A stretch of 64,000 bases of DNA from Tetragonia tetragonoides (Eukaryota; Streptophyta; Magnoliopsida; Caryophyllales; Aizoaceae): NCBI GenBank assembly GCA_038025085.1, contig CM076140.1:18412001-18476000 (forward strand), given 5' to 3'. Shown one piece after another: positions 21,312 to 33,441 of the stretch (its first letter is position 1; each line of letters begins with the position of its first letter). The translations under genes and the position numbers were made by a program. Below the pieces are notes generated by a model. That model worked only from the letters and a program-made list of their open reading frames with translations. It was not told the DNA's origin and did no database searches.

Positions 21312-22222
21312 TAAGCAACTTATGAAGAAGTGATATTCGAAAATATATACTATATCAAAGTTTATTGAAGAAACTGGATGAAAACAAAAAGGTAGAGTAA
21401 TTGAAGAAAACCTGTCGAGTCTGTCAGTTCCAGCCAATAATAGGAGCTTTGGAACAGGAGATGACAGAAACTTTTTTGAAAGACCCTCATACCTGCAATA
21501 CAAACAGGGTCAACGATATAATCATGATACCAAAGGGTACATGGGAATATGAAATACAAATAAGCGAACCGAGTAAACAAATAATGAGAAACGCATTCCT
21601 GGAGTATTTTTCCAGACCAAAACTTTATACGTGGACAAAGGGAGGAACAATGTCCACAAGAGGATTATAACGGTATCGGATACGACAACAAAGAATTGAA
21701 GAAAACAGAATACAAACAATATTCCATTTCTCCAAAAGAAACCTGGCACACAGCAAATAATCCAACCTAGGGAGATTCATAGAGGTAGTATCGTTATTTT
21801 TCAAATGATAGCATTCTTAAATACATCAAAATAACAAAATGATTAAAACTAACTCTAGGACTGTGTTAAACCATCCGTACTCAATGGCGCAAAGTATAAG
21901 ATCGGGTTACATATTTAATTAATGAAATCAATTAAAACAAAGTTATCCCAACCCAGAAATTCCTACACACTGAAAAGCCAGACAAGCACATGGAATCAAT
22001 AGCAATTTACGCCTGATGAGCTTACTATCCCAACATGAATTCGATTGATTAACCTCCTTAGGATTGCATTTTCTCCTGATTATGAAAACAAAGTTATCCC
22101 AAAATAAGACTTCTGATTGCATTTTCTCTTGAGACTATCATCAAGTGAAAAAATGTGAAATGCATCAATGGACACGACTATGATGTGTGATTCAAAAAAA
22201 TTATTAGTTGGAAAGGAGAATA
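21312..22222. other. No gene supported; small internal duplication
   Basis: A block containing gattgcattttctc and aaaacaaagttatccc occurs twice (about 21930-22100 and 22060-22130 in overlapping form). The longest plus-strand ORF (21401-21670) has no recognisable domain. Confidence 0.45.
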
Positions 22223-24184
22223 TGATAAGTCCTTTAATATACATATCTTATCCCTCATTATTTTTTTTTTATTTTTTTGGTAATTAATAAATTTTTATTA
22301 ATCACCAAAATAAGCGTTACAAGAAGGGCTATAATCAGACCTCTCCAAGTTACACAAAACCACATTCCCTTTATACACTAGAAAATGGACAAAATCAGCT
22401 ACGACAACAAACTGCTCAAATATTACACAACTTTGTCAAGTACTTCAACAATTTGGGACTAACTTGAGCTCGCACAAATGCTTGGGACTGCACACACTTT
22501 ACTATCTCACAAGGCTACATCTTCTTTCCTTGGAACACTCTCATATTCATCTCTATCCAGAGAGTATAAACAACATTTGCAAAACACATTTTCAGGACCA
22601 TTTTTTACCACGAGTATGTTTATCCCTCATTATTGTTATGTTTTGATTAGTTTTAGATCATTATTATTTGGGTTTTTAATAATATTTAGTATTTACCTTT
22701 TATTTTATATTTTCATATTATTTGATGTTTAAGATTATTTTCTATATTTTTATGTGTAGGTAATATTGGCGAAATAAAGGAAGCAAATTCGGCCAAATTC
22801 GCAATTTGGAGCAGTTTTCACAGCAGTTCGTATTTTGGCCGTAACTCCTTCGTTCGGGATCGTATTCGATTGATTCAAAATTCTACGGGCAGCCCAAACG
22901 AAGATCTAAAACTTTTTTGTTTTAGACTTTTCCAAAATCAAAACGTAACACGGCCGAAATCATGCTACAAGTTGATACAACCCTAACTTTCCTATTTTTT
23001 GCACAACTTAATGCCCAAGCAAAGAAAGATTTCTAACATCCATAATATTAGAAGATATGGCACGAAGAATGTAAAGATTTTTCTGCTAGTTTAGGGCTCT
23101 CTTTCAGACCAAAAGATCATGGCAGTAAAGCACAAAAAGCAAGAGGCATTCTGCCAGAAAAGGGAGGCAGGCAAAATGTTAGTCACATAAACTTGAGTGC
23201 AAATAAACAAGGGTTCTAGTCCAATGAGAGTGTAAGAGTCAAGAGGGTTACAAACCATTGGAATTGAGCTGGTTCGTGACCTTTGGAGGTGGATTTTGGA
23301 GCTTGAATTATCGGGTCGAAGCGGTGCTCAAGTTTACAAGTCCGGGCTAAGAAATTGAATGAGTCTCTCTTACTCTAATACCTCTTTGTATGTAGTGTCC
23401 TAAGTTTGATTTATTTTCAAGTGTTCAACTTTAGTTTAGAAATCTATGTTTGGATGGTTGAGACAATTTATTAGTTCAATTTAGAATTAATATATTCAAG
23501 TTAATTTTAGTATTCATGCGTTGCTTGAGTTAATTGATTTATGATTCATGTTTTTTATATGGTCTGAAAACGTCCTTCTATGTTTGAATATGAATCTATT
23601 GCTATCGTTTAATCATTAGTTCATATACTATACTAGCAACTATTTAAGAGGTTAGTCGGTCGAACGATTAGGTCTTAATTAGGGTATTGCACGATCTAGA
23701 CAAAATTATATTCTTGCTATCTTGGATGAATTTTCCTAAGGTTAATGATGTCTTCCTAGTATTTATTTATTTTTAAGTCTTAGGAACGAACTAGTTTGGT
23801 TTCAAGCTAGTAAAGGGAGATAGGAAGAAGCTAGCTGGTAGATTCTCTACAGTTAACCTACTAATTAACTTGGTTGCCAATGACAAAATCCAACTTAGGT
23901 AACTAAATTGGTTTGAACTTATGTCCGTAATTTGTATGCCTGTTTCACTTGTAAATATTAGTTTAGTTAGTTTATTTTCTGTTTTTGTTAGTATTAGTGA
24001 TTCTTCAATCAAACCCCTCGATATGTCTTGTTATGTAATTTGTAAACTAGAATTAGAGTTGAAGTTAACAAGTATTAATTTCTGTTCTCGTGGGATCGAC
24101 CCTTATTTATCCTATGCTATATTATTTATAAGTTTATGAGAGAAATAAGGTTTTTTCATTTGTATGCGCAAACGACACGTATCA
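22223..24184 (+). mobile_element. Athila-like 5' LTR (Ty3/gypsy)
   Basis: The block starts TGATA and ends TATCA, and a perfect tRNA-Asp-type primer site follows nine bases later. Without the LINE insertion near its start it would be about 1.6 kb. tRNA-Asp priming and this primer sequence are typical of the Athila lineage. The matching 3' LTR is not in the window, and the element is cut off at about 24576 where a minus-strand gypsy element begins. Confidence 0.65.
22263..22619 (-). mobile_element. 5'-truncated LINE tail inside the LTR, 15-bp TSD
   Basis: The minus strand shows a plant LINE 3' end with GATTAATAAA and an A-rich tail (plus 22263-22280). Exact copies of ttatccctcattatt flank it at 22248-22262 and 22620-22634. 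It interrupts the first 40 bases of the Athila-like LTR. Confidence 0.85.
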
Positions 24185-24193
24185 AATTTTATT

Positions 24194-24211
24194 TGGCGCC
24201 GTTGCCGGGGA
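24194..24211 (+). other. Primer binding site for tRNA-Asp
   Basis: TGGCGCCGTTGCCGGGGA is the complement of the 3' end of plant tRNA-Asp over 18 bases. Its position shortly after the LTR end gives the element a plus orientation. Confidence 0.85.
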
Positions 24212-24576
24212 TGGAATAAAAAAATTGTTAACTAAAATTCTGATCTTAAGTTTTCATTTAATATATGTTTTTTTGTTGTGTTAATATTTTGAGTTTTATA
24301 ATTTTTGGATTTGTTTCTGCTATATTTTCAGCTTCTTTAATTTTGCTTTCTATGTGTATATATCGTATTTAGATCGTAGAAAGCTTACCCAATGTAGTAG
24401 GAATTATTTTGCATTAAAGGACTTGATTTGGGGTAGATAGCAGCATCTTACAAGTTATGTGTATGTTCTTGTAATTCTTTATTTGAGTATGTGCTTGTAA
24501 GTTCAATTGAGCTACTGTAAACTTGTGGTGTTTCTTGGGCTTATGTTTTGCAAAATATCATGCATGTTACCTTCTT
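24212..24576 (+). other. Start of the Athila-like internal region, truncated
   Basis: T-rich leader sequence directly after the primer site. There is no gag ORF before the sequence switches to the minus-strand gypsy element. Confidence 0.5.
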
Positions 24577-26688
24577 TGTTTTCGCAATATCAGACTCGGA
24601 AATCCTCAACTGATGGTATACTGATCGTAGGTCTATCTTTGAGAAAATAGACGCACCACCCAGTTGGTCAAACAGATCGTCAATTCCGGGAAGTGGATAT
24701 TGATTCTTGATCGTAATCTTGTTCAACTCGCGGTAGTCAATGCACAGTCTCATACTACCATCCTTCTTCCGCACAAACAAAACAGGAGCACCCCAAGGCG
24801 ATACACTCGGACGTATGTATCCCTTTTGTAGCAAATCCTCTAGTTGCGTTTTCAGTTCCTTCATCTCAGCAGGTGCCATACGATACGGTGCTTTCGAAAT
24901 TGGTGCAGAACCTGGAGTAAGCTCGATCGTAAAGTTGATAATGCGTTGTGGAGGCATTCCGGGAATTTCTTCGGGAAAGACGTCAGCATACTTGGAAACT
25001 ACAGGAATAGGCTGCGGAGCTTCCGTGTCGCGGTTTGTATCCACCACATGACATAGGTAAATCTCTTCACCTTTAGTCACGCACTCTTTAACCTTCATAG
25101 TCGCCATCACTTTCAGCTTAGGTTTGACCACCACTCCTCGGTAAGTGATCCTCTTACCTTTAGGTCCTCGCAAAGAAACGCGTTGTTCAAAACACTCTAA
25201 CTTAGCCCTATACTTGGCTAACCAATCCATTCCCAATATCACGTCAAAGTCCTTCAAGTCCATCTGAATCAAATCCGCGGGTAAATCGGAACCAGCTATC
25301 CTCATCGAACACTTTTCAGACAACGCTTTACAATTAACAATCGATCCATCTGGCATCCTCATATTTGCACTATACACAGAACTAGGTCCTAATCCTATCT
25401 TAGATGCAAAGCACTTAGAAAGAACAGAATGCATTGCGCCATTATCAAACAAAACAAAAGCGGGAAAATAATTAACAAGAAAAGTACCAGCGATCACGTT
25501 CGGGTTTGCTTCTGCTTCATTGCGGTTCATCACAAAAATTCTGCTATTAACCCCTCTATTATTGTTGTTGTTGTTGTTTGGTGCGGGATTAGCAGTAGCA
25601 GGAGCTTGAACTTGGTTGTTCACAGCAGGAGCAGCATTGTTGCGGTTGTTGTTGTTGTAACCCCCGTTTCCACGGTAGTTACCACCATTACCACGATAGC
25701 CATTATTATTCCCACCACGATTGTAGTTGTTATCGCGGTTCTGCTCATTACCATTTCTACCTCGGCTCCAACATTCAGAAGCTTTGTGACCCGGCTTGTT
25801 GCACTCATAGCACTGCAACACTTCACCTCGGCAGTTCTTACCAGCATGCGTCTTGTTACAGCGAGTACAAGGCGTATTCCTTCTAGCCATTATCGTAGCT
25901 CGATGACTATTCGAGTCACGATTCCTATTTGCATTGTGGTTCTGACCACCTTGGTAGTTGTTGTTGCCATTAGGCCTTGGCCTCTTGTCGCCATTGTTTG
26001 ACTGCGATGGATTGCCTTCGTCGCTCTTGTTCTTTTCCAAATGCGTGTCACGACGTCCAACAATCCTCTCCTGATTCAGGGCCTTGTCATAAGATTCCTG
26101 AAAAGTGATAGATTGTCCAGCGATAAAACGTTGGATATCCCATTTTAGTCCATCCTCGAACCTTTCGATTCGCTCGGCTGCAGTTGTCAGCAGATTAGGA
26201 GCAAAGATAGCAAGCTCGTTGAACTTGGCAGCATACTCAGCCATAGACAGCTTGTCTTGGCTTAACCCTTTAAACTCACACTGCTTAAGGCGTCGTAGAG
26301 CACTAGGATAAAATCTAGCACGAATGGATACCTTAAAACGATCCTAATTAAAGTTCCGCGTTGCAAGCAAGTCCGTTCGCACATCGTTCCTCCACTTGTT
26401 AGCTTCACCTTTCAGATAGTACGTCGCAGAGCTAACCTTCATGTTGTTAGGCCGACTCGTAGCCAGGAACAACTTCTCAAACTCGATGATCCAAGTCTCC
26501 AGTTTTGTTGGATCGGCACCATCTTCAAACGTAGGAGGTTTAAGAGCGTCAAAATCTCGAAAACTACGCGCTGCAGAGGCTTGAGCGGTTTCCAGTTCTT
26601 CTTGGCGTGCCATTTGTCGTGCCATGATCTCGACCACATCGGTCAGACCATCCTCGAGTCTTGCGATTCTATCGGCGTTGGTTGTCAT
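24541..26688 (-). pseudogene. gag-protease-RT polyprotein of the Tekay-like element
   Basis: From an ATG at about 26688 the frame holds gag (retrotransposon gag domain with WIIEFEKLF, ending in YLKGEANKW), then a single in-frame TAG at 26344-26346, then [20 protein letters not shown]. Next come an Asn/Arg/Gly-rich linker and a zinc knuckle pair ([13 protein letters not shown] and [14 protein letters not shown]). The protease has [12 protein letters not shown], where the family active site is DSG/DTG, so its catalytic triad is altered. RT follows with [17 protein letters not shown] and [20 protein letters not shown], ending at [13 protein letters not shown]. The YxDD box and everything after it are lost. 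A separate ATG reading covers 24541-26244. Confidence 0.9.
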
Positions 26689-27378
26689 TTTGCAATTCTG
26701 AGAATATAAAAGTAATGGTATGAATACCATTCACACAAATTGCACATCTCGACCCATTAAGGTCTAATTGAGAAAAATAGGTTGTAATTGAAACCTTTCT
26801 CTTGACATTTAGCATATAGCATATAAGTTTCGAGGATCGATCTTACATTGTAGGTCTAAGCAACATACTTGCTTTATTGTTCTCATTTCTCATGCACAAT
26901 AGGTCGATAGGCATGTAATACACTTTAGACATGTAGGTTTCACATGAATAGACAAAGATATTCATAATGCACATAAAGAGGCTCCATACTATTTTAGTAG
27001 GGCAATAGATAATCACACTTAATCATATCAATATGCTTTAGCACTTGGTTCACAAGAGAGTTGATAATGCTTAACAAAATTTTGCCATAATTTCGACATG
27101 GATTTCCCATCATGTCACGACAATAAGAGATAGCATACATGCTTTTAGTCAATAATCACGCAAATATGTGACACAACAATGATATAAACGAATCATAACG
27201 ATTTTCATATAATCAAATGAAATAGTTTTGCAATAGATAGATTGCAAAAATAAATAAGAGTCAAAAATATTTTTTGCTTAGGCAACTACACACCATCATC
27301 AAACTTGACCACGCAGGGCCATCACAAAAGTGAAATAATGTTTCTAAACAAAACAACTAACTCTAGTAAACAAAATAA
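26689..27378 (-). other. Leader between the extra ORF and gag
   Basis: AT-rich, non-coding on both strands. A pyrimidine tract with TTCTCAG just before the gag start could act as a splice acceptor. Confidence 0.4.
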
Positions 27379-28367
27379 CTAAACATCAACTGGGTTTTGC
27401 TTCGATCCGGGAGGCGTATCATCATCATCATCCCTCCTTGGCTTCACTTCCCTACATGGAGTACAAGGATGCTCGTCACCTCTAAACTTTTGAGGCATGA
27501 AGAGCCTTCTAAAGTTATCCACGAATTTGTGCTTCTTAGACTAGCAGCTTTCACAGATGTCCTTCGGAGCAGGTCCTAGGACGTGATTAACTTTCCATTC
27601 GAGCTCAGACAAACATAGCTCATTGCCAACACCCTGAAAAGTTAGCGCCCAACGATTGCCTTTGTCATATTTCCCGTCGTTGATGTAGCCACTCCTCAGT
27701 ACCACATCGTCATACTTCTCCTTGAGACCTCTTCAAGGATGCAGGTTGGGTAAGCCAGCTAGTAAGAGTTCTACCCAGAAACCTTGGTGTATCCTCGTAC
27801 AATTCTCATATTCGTATCGCTCGATCGTAGTGAATGCGCGATCGATGTAGGCACGGATGTCATCTAGCTCGGCATCAGTGGCAAAGAAAGGCTCCACAGG
27901 AGGAGACACATCAGCAGTAGGCGATGGAGGTACAAAGTTGTTGCCGCTTGCATCACCAATATCCTCTAAGTCTGGCATACAAGGTGAATCAGGGACTCCA
28001 CTCCATACTCGAAACGCATCTCTAAATCCACAGAGTTAGGCTCAACACTTGGCTCGTCAGTAGGAGCATCGTCAGCCTCAGGTTCGGACTCAGTAGGTTC
28101 CTCTTCAGAATCAGGATCCTCGTTAGGTTCCAAATCATGGTTAGGCTCTAATGGGACGTCATCGTCGCGAGCATCATGCGCGGGTTGGTCCACCTCGAGC
28201 TCGTGCGCGCCAATGCCGTGCGCCTCGGGCTCGGGTGCGGCCTCGTCGTGCGTCGGCTCACTATCGGAAATATCGGCGTACTCCACCTCGTTCTCGGGTG
28301 CAACGATTATCGCTCGCGGTTTTCTACCTCTAGTCGACTTCATCGTGGTCAAACGAGTAATTGCCAT
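27379..28367 (-). pseudogene. Extra acidic ORF between primer site and gag
   Basis: From an ATG at 28367 the reading is MAITRLTTMKSTRGRKPRA, a short basic start, then about 90 residues dominated by Asp, Glu and Pro (for example PNEDPDSEEEPTESEPEADD). A 1-nt shift near 27970 moves to MPDLEDIGDASGNNFVPPSP and DAELDDIRAYIDRAFTTIE. Past a TGA the same frame continues with LKEKYDDVVLRSGYINDGKY and LCLSELEWKVNHVLGPAPKD, past a TAG with FVDNFRRLFMPQKFRGDEHP and CTPCREV, and ends in five Asp and a stop at 27379. About 330 codons. No family is recognised. The long co-linear frame with only three lesions suggests that it was a real gene of the element. Confidence 0.6.
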
Positions 28368-28544
28368 CTACAAAAGGGCAATCAAACAATAAGAACATTT
28401 AAATCACAATTACGGTGATTTCAAGTAATTGCTAACTTCTAGGACTACTACGCTCAACGGCGTTAATTATATTTTATTTTCCCCAAAATTAAACTAATCT
28501 TTATTAATTCAATTATTAAACCTATACAACCTTTTAAACCTAGA

Positions 28545-28556
28545 GCTCTGATACCA
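28545..28556 (-). other. Primer binding site, initiator tRNA-Met
   Basis: TGGTATCAGAGC on the minus strand, two bases after the LTR end, is the standard iMet primer site of plant Ty3/gypsy chromoviruses. Confidence 0.85.
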
Positions 28557-28558
28557 TT

Positions 28559-31105
28559 TGTAACACCCCGAATTCGCAACGATTTTCAGAGAATTATCGA
28601 CGTCGTTGTCCACGATTCGACACCACTGAACCGTCACGGACCCAAGGGTTAGTTACTGCAACATTTATCGCTAAGGAGTAAATGCTAAGCAGAAAGGAAA
28701 ACTAGGTACCAAAGGTAGCATCTAAACAAATTAAACATAAATATTAGAGTTGTCTATCCAGCGGTCTTAAGTCCAATATAGTTTTATTACAACTTTGCCT
28801 TCAAGGGCGCAAATCAAAAATCCCAAATAATCCAAGGTAACCAATAAAAAAATAGTTCTAAAGAAACAGTCCACATTCAACCTTCTAGCACACCGTCCTC
28901 ACTCAGCTACACCTGCACTTTGGTTTCCGTGACGGAAACAAGGTACAGAAGAAAATAGAAGAAACAAAAGAAAACAAAAATCAGATAAACTGAATAAACG
29001 TCGTCCATATCCAGTAAAAACACTTTCGCAAACCTTACCTGGGTTTTAGAAGAATCATTGAAATTCAATTGCATGCACAAGTAGTCATACAATCAAGCAC
29101 ACGCATACTCAATATTCAATTACATGCAATTCTTGCTTTAGTGATCAATCGAACACAAGTAAATAAACCATCTTATTAGAGTAATAAGAGAGCGAATAGA
29201 ACAGCGATTTCCCATACTGTTCATAGATAGATATAGACATGCCATAGACTTACTCAAGTGTATACTCACACTACCTCTAACATAATAATCGATATGTAGA
29301 GAATTAAACGATGGGGAATGATCCGTCCCGAACACACTACGAGGTGTCCATAAAAGTAACTTGGGAATCACGCATCCCTAGACTACATCAATTAGATAAG
29401 TCTCGATAGCTCGACTACTCCTAGGGATCCATTAGGAGTCTTATTCTCATTTAATTCAATTCACATCCTTGCATTGATTGACCTAGTGGTACAACGAGAC
29501 CACGACATACTACTTCATCTCATGCTCATGATAATGAGCAATAATAACGACGATAATGACATAAAGGCATATTAACAATAGTCATGCTTCATATATGTCT
29601 AACAAAATTTCGGCAGCACTTCGGCAGTAAATCAAGATATCCAAAAATTACACTTTCACAAACAACATAAAGATATAATGGTAGATGCTCATTATTAGCA
29701 CTCAATATTATCCCATTCCAAATAGCACGTATATTATATCATAATACTAATAGAAATTCAACATCGCCATACATGCTCAATAATTAGCGTATGAACTAAT
29801 TAATTAACAAAACTTCATAAACTTGTCATACTCAATATATTTCATATTTCCAGCAAAGAATATATTTCAAATTCTCATAATTAACGATGATATAATTTAA
29901 TCATGCTTCGCATATTAAACTCACAATAATAATTAGTTAGCACATAACACATCAAAATAGTTTTGATGGGGCTTTCGAAAGAGGTAGGCACAATCGCTTA
30001 CCTAAAAAGTGCTCACTAATTAGTACGTAAGCTCCACATATGAAGATGATCACGCTTAGTCGTTAAGCCCTAATTAAAAACAATTACCGAAACTGAGTTT
30101 ATTAAATAAGAAAATCTAAACAGTACTGAAACTATAAACTAATATTTTTATTAAATTCCTTGATTTATTCCAACCATTTTAGGCTTTTGAAAATCCGAAT
30201 TTGGATTCCAAACGAGTGCAGAAAAAGTAAAACAAATAAATAAAAATGCTGAACATCGTGAAAAACCTGCACGTTAATTCCGAAAACGTGAAAATACAAA
30301 ACCACTTGCGTAGCCCATAAGTCACGACCACGACCACCACCAAAGGTGGCCATGGCCTCCCCGGTGACCCCCAACCACCCACCAGTGCCGGTGGTGGTGG
30401 TGGGTCCACCGTGGTGGCTCACGGTACACAACCACGAAGGAGAGAGAAAATAAAGAGAGAGCGAAAGGGAGAGAGAGGGAAGTGACGGGGCTGGGCCCAA
30501 CCATCACGAACACTCACCGGAGAGAGGAGGAGACGGTGGCTGTGATAGCAAGAGAGAGAAAGAAACGGTGAGGGAGAAAGAGAGAACGAAAGAAAGAGAA
30601 AGAGAAGAAGAGAAGGAGAGGAGAGAGAGAGCTTACCGCCGGCGTGAAGAGGGTGGCAGGGCTGGAGGTTTCCGGTGACTAGCAGCCGAAGGAGAGAGAA
30701 GAGAGGAGAGAGAAAATGGCGTTTTTGGCTCAGTTTTGTAAACTGATCAACTGACCCATCTCTTAGCTTATATAGGTGCCTAATCAAGGAAAGTCAAAAC
30801 CTACTAGAATTAGGCTTAATTTTCTGATTTAATTGCTAATTAAAAACAACTAAAACTAATTAAATACTAATCAAAACCAATTAAAACAATATGAATAAGC
30901 CTTATTCATATACAAAATCATTTTAACTAAATCCCTCAATTTGATAATTATAAATCCCGAAATTCCCATAATAATAATTAATATTATTATGGCTTAATTT
31001 GAGTAAATCGAATCGTTAAATAAATATACGATTTAAATCTCCGAAGCTATTTATAAATGAATTATAAATCGATATTATAATTATAGAAAATATTGGGGTA
31101 TCACA
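28559..31105 (-). repeat. 5' LTR of the Tekay-like element
   Basis: 2547 bp, starting TGTGATACCCC at 31105 and ending GGGGTGTTACA at 28559 (minus strand). A TATA box (TATATAAG) lies at plus 30767-30774, about 340 bp into the LTR, after which the leader is rich in CT repeats (plus 30430-30700). The ORFs in this CT-rich leader are composition artefacts. Confidence 0.75.
30767..30774 (-). promoter_or_regulatory. TATA box of the Tekay-like LTR
   Basis: TATATAAG read on the minus strand, preceded by CACC-type sequence and followed by the CT-rich leader, is the likely core promoter for the element's RNA. Confidence 0.5.
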
Positions 31106-32681
31106 CTATGTGTCTTTTTTGATTAATAAGTTGCCTCCTTCATGGGTCGATTTTGCTCAAAAATTAAGGCAAAAGCCGGATGGTTTTACTCTTGATAATT
31201 TATTTGTTGCTTTGAGAATAGAAGATAAACATAGGTGTTCTAAGCGTCAAGTCCAAAAATATGATTTTCAGGCCAAGGCCCTTATTGTTGAAAATTCTTA
31301 TAAACCTAGGCCTTCTAATTTTAAGAAAAATGGTCATAAAAGGTTTGGTAATAATAAGCGTAATAACAATATGCCTAGAGATAAAAATAAGGGTGAAGTC
31401 CAGTGTTGGGTATGTGGGAAGACGAACCACATCGCAAAAAATTGCTTCCACCGCCATGGTCAAAAGAACAAAGAGTCTAGAACCCCAACACCTTCCAAGC
31501 CTCAGGCTAATATGGTGACTGTGGGGGTTACCTTCGATTCCCCGACTGACAGGTATTTTGTTAGTAGCCCAGAGTTAAATGTTGTTTTTAACTCAAATGA
31601 TTGGTTTGTACATTCTGGAGCTAATGTTCACGTGTGCCCTGATAAAAATTTGTTTTCATCGTATCAGGTATCGGGCACAAGAACTGTGAGCATGGGGAAT
31701 GGGAGTGTAGCTCACGGTCTTAGGAGAAGGCCCTATCAAAATAGAGTTGTCGTCTGGAAAAACACTTGTCTTAGATTGTGTCTTCCATCTTCCAGATATT
31801 AGAAAAAATTTGATTAGTGCGTCTTTGTTAATTCTTAATGGTTATCGAGTTGTTCTTGAGTCCAATAAAATTGTAATTTCTAAACATGCTGTTTTTATTG
31901 GTAAAAGTTTTTTGTTTAACGGTTTGTTTAGATTAAGTGTACTGCCTTCTTCTAGTAATGGAATGTCTTCTTCATCATTGTGTGTTGCTAATAATGTTGA
32001 ATCTTGTGATATGCGGCATGCTCGTCTTGGTCATGTGAATCGTAATACCATGAAAAGAATGATGAGTTTAGATCTTATTCCTAAATCTAACATTAATATG
32101 AAAGATAAATGTCAAATTTGTGTGGAAGCCAAGCAACCTAGAAAACCTTTTAGATCGGTTGAGAAAAATACAAAGTTGCTTGAATTAGTTCATAGTGATA
32201 TTTGTGATAGTAATCATGTTTTGACTCGTGGTGATAACCAATATTTTATTACTTTTCTTGATTACTTTTCTAAGTATTGTTTTGTTTATCTAGCTAAACA
32301 TAAAAGTGAATTGTTTGATAAATTTAAAATTTATAAAGCTGAAGTTGAAAATCAATTAGAGAAGAAAATTAAAATTTTACGTTCCGATAGAGGTGGTGAG
32401 TATGTTCTTACTGATATGATAGATTTTTGTGAGAAACATGGTGTTAGACTTGAAAAATCTCCCCCTTATGGACCTCAATCTAATGGAGTTGCGGAAAGGA
32501 AAAATAGAACTTTATTAGATATGTTGAATGCTATGTTAGTTAGTTCCGATTTGCCTAAAAATTGTTGGGGAGAAGCTTTATATTCTGCTTGTATGATTCT
32601 TAATAGAGTTCCTTACAAACATTCCGATAAAACTCCTTATGAATTGTGGAAGAATAGAAAGCCTTCCCTTAAATTTTTCAA
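31106..32681 (+). pseudogene. Ty1/copia gag-protease-integrase, truncated at both ends
   Basis: It starts inside gag (FLINKLPPSWVDFAQKLR), then a basic linker and zinc knuckle CWVCGKTNHIAKNC. The protease reads WFVHSGANVHVC where the family has DSGA, so the active-site Asp is replaced. A 1-nt shift near 31720 separates it from the integrase part (31747 on): HARLGHVNRNTMKRM...CQICVEAK (HHCC), then HSDIC, LRSDRGGEY and NGVAERKNRTLLDM for the D,D(35)E core. The frame ends at PSLKFFKV, where a CACTA transposon begins. RT and RNase H are not in the window. The left end adjoins the LTR of the Tekay-like element. Confidence 0.88.
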
Positions 32682-32684
32682 AGT

Positions 32685-33436
32685 CACTACAAGAAAAACA
32701 ACTTATTGAGGCAATATTTTGAGGCATCAATTTTAATGGTGACTCTAAAAGTACTTTTAGAGGCATATGTTTGATTGATGCATCGAAATATGTGAACCTC
32801 CCATGATTTTGGGGCAATTAAAAATCAATTGTCTCTAAAAGCTATAATTTGAAGCAAGTTACTTTTGGGTGCCCCAAAAGAGTTATTGCTGAATGATTAA
32901 TGCCTCTAAAGGTTGCCTCTAAATGTTGCCTCTCTTTTATATGCATCAAATTCAATATCTTTTGAGGCATTTAATATTTGGTGCTTCTATTTGTTGCCTC
33001 TATATGTGTCTTCATCCAATTACATTTTCTTAGACGCGGTAATTTTGTAACTGGCTTGAATCATTATGCACCAAAATTTTGCATGCCTTGAAATTAAAAT
33101 AGCCTCTAAATATTAAGAACGTTTTAAAATACAAATTTCTTTTATTTGACCTCAAAAGTCTTAATTATTGAAGCTCATATGTGGTGTAAGGTCATTCTTT
33201 ACTTTAGCAGTTCTCATTTTCTCTTCTTTAATTTTCTTTTACAAACCCTAACTTCTATATATCTTCGTCGTCCGAGGCTCGTCATCGACCTTTCTTGTGC
33301 GCTAGTATTATATTCCCTACACCAAAGAATCACACAACTTTTATGAATATGGGTGTGATCTTTAGAGCTTATTTGTTCTGATTTGGTAAATCTAATTTAT
33401 TCTGATTGGGTACTTCTACTTATCTAACATGAGAGG
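32685..33436 (+). mobile_element. Left end of a CACTA (En/Spm) transposon
   Basis: It begins CACTACAAGAAAAACAACTT, the canonical CACTA terminus, inserted in the copia coding region after AGT (32682-32684, the expected 3-bp target). Subterminal repeats of TGAGGC and GCCTCTAAA in both orientations fill 32705-33000. Further in lie a TATA-like TATATAT, AAACCCTAA and a leader-like stretch around 33240-33330. Degenerate TGATTGGGTAA motifs occur at 33370-33436 and again right after Tat-1 at 55555-55600, so Tat-1 was inserted into this element. The other CACTA end is not found. Confidence 0.82.
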
Positions 33437-33441
33437 GTAAG

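Larger units (their letters stand above)
24577..31105 (-). mobile_element. Tekay-like Ty3/gypsy element, 3' half missing
   Basis: On the minus strand the order is 5' LTR (31105-28559), iMet primer site, an extra acidic ORF, gag, protease and the first part of RT, where it stops abruptly at about 24577. RNase H, integrase and the 3' LTR are absent. The upstream LTR end adjoins a truncated copia element. The family name rests on LTR form (TGTGATACCCC ... GGGTGTTACA), the primer site and gag/RT wording. Confidence 0.75.

Noticed and set aside
25429..26001. 190-codon plus ORF opposite the gypsy gag
   Set aside because: Antisense shadow of the Asn/Gly-rich gag linker (GTT/ATT codons read as Val/Ile).
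30165..30787. Minus-strand ORFs rich in Ser and Leu
   Set aside because: They come from the CT-rich leader of the Tekay-like LTR.
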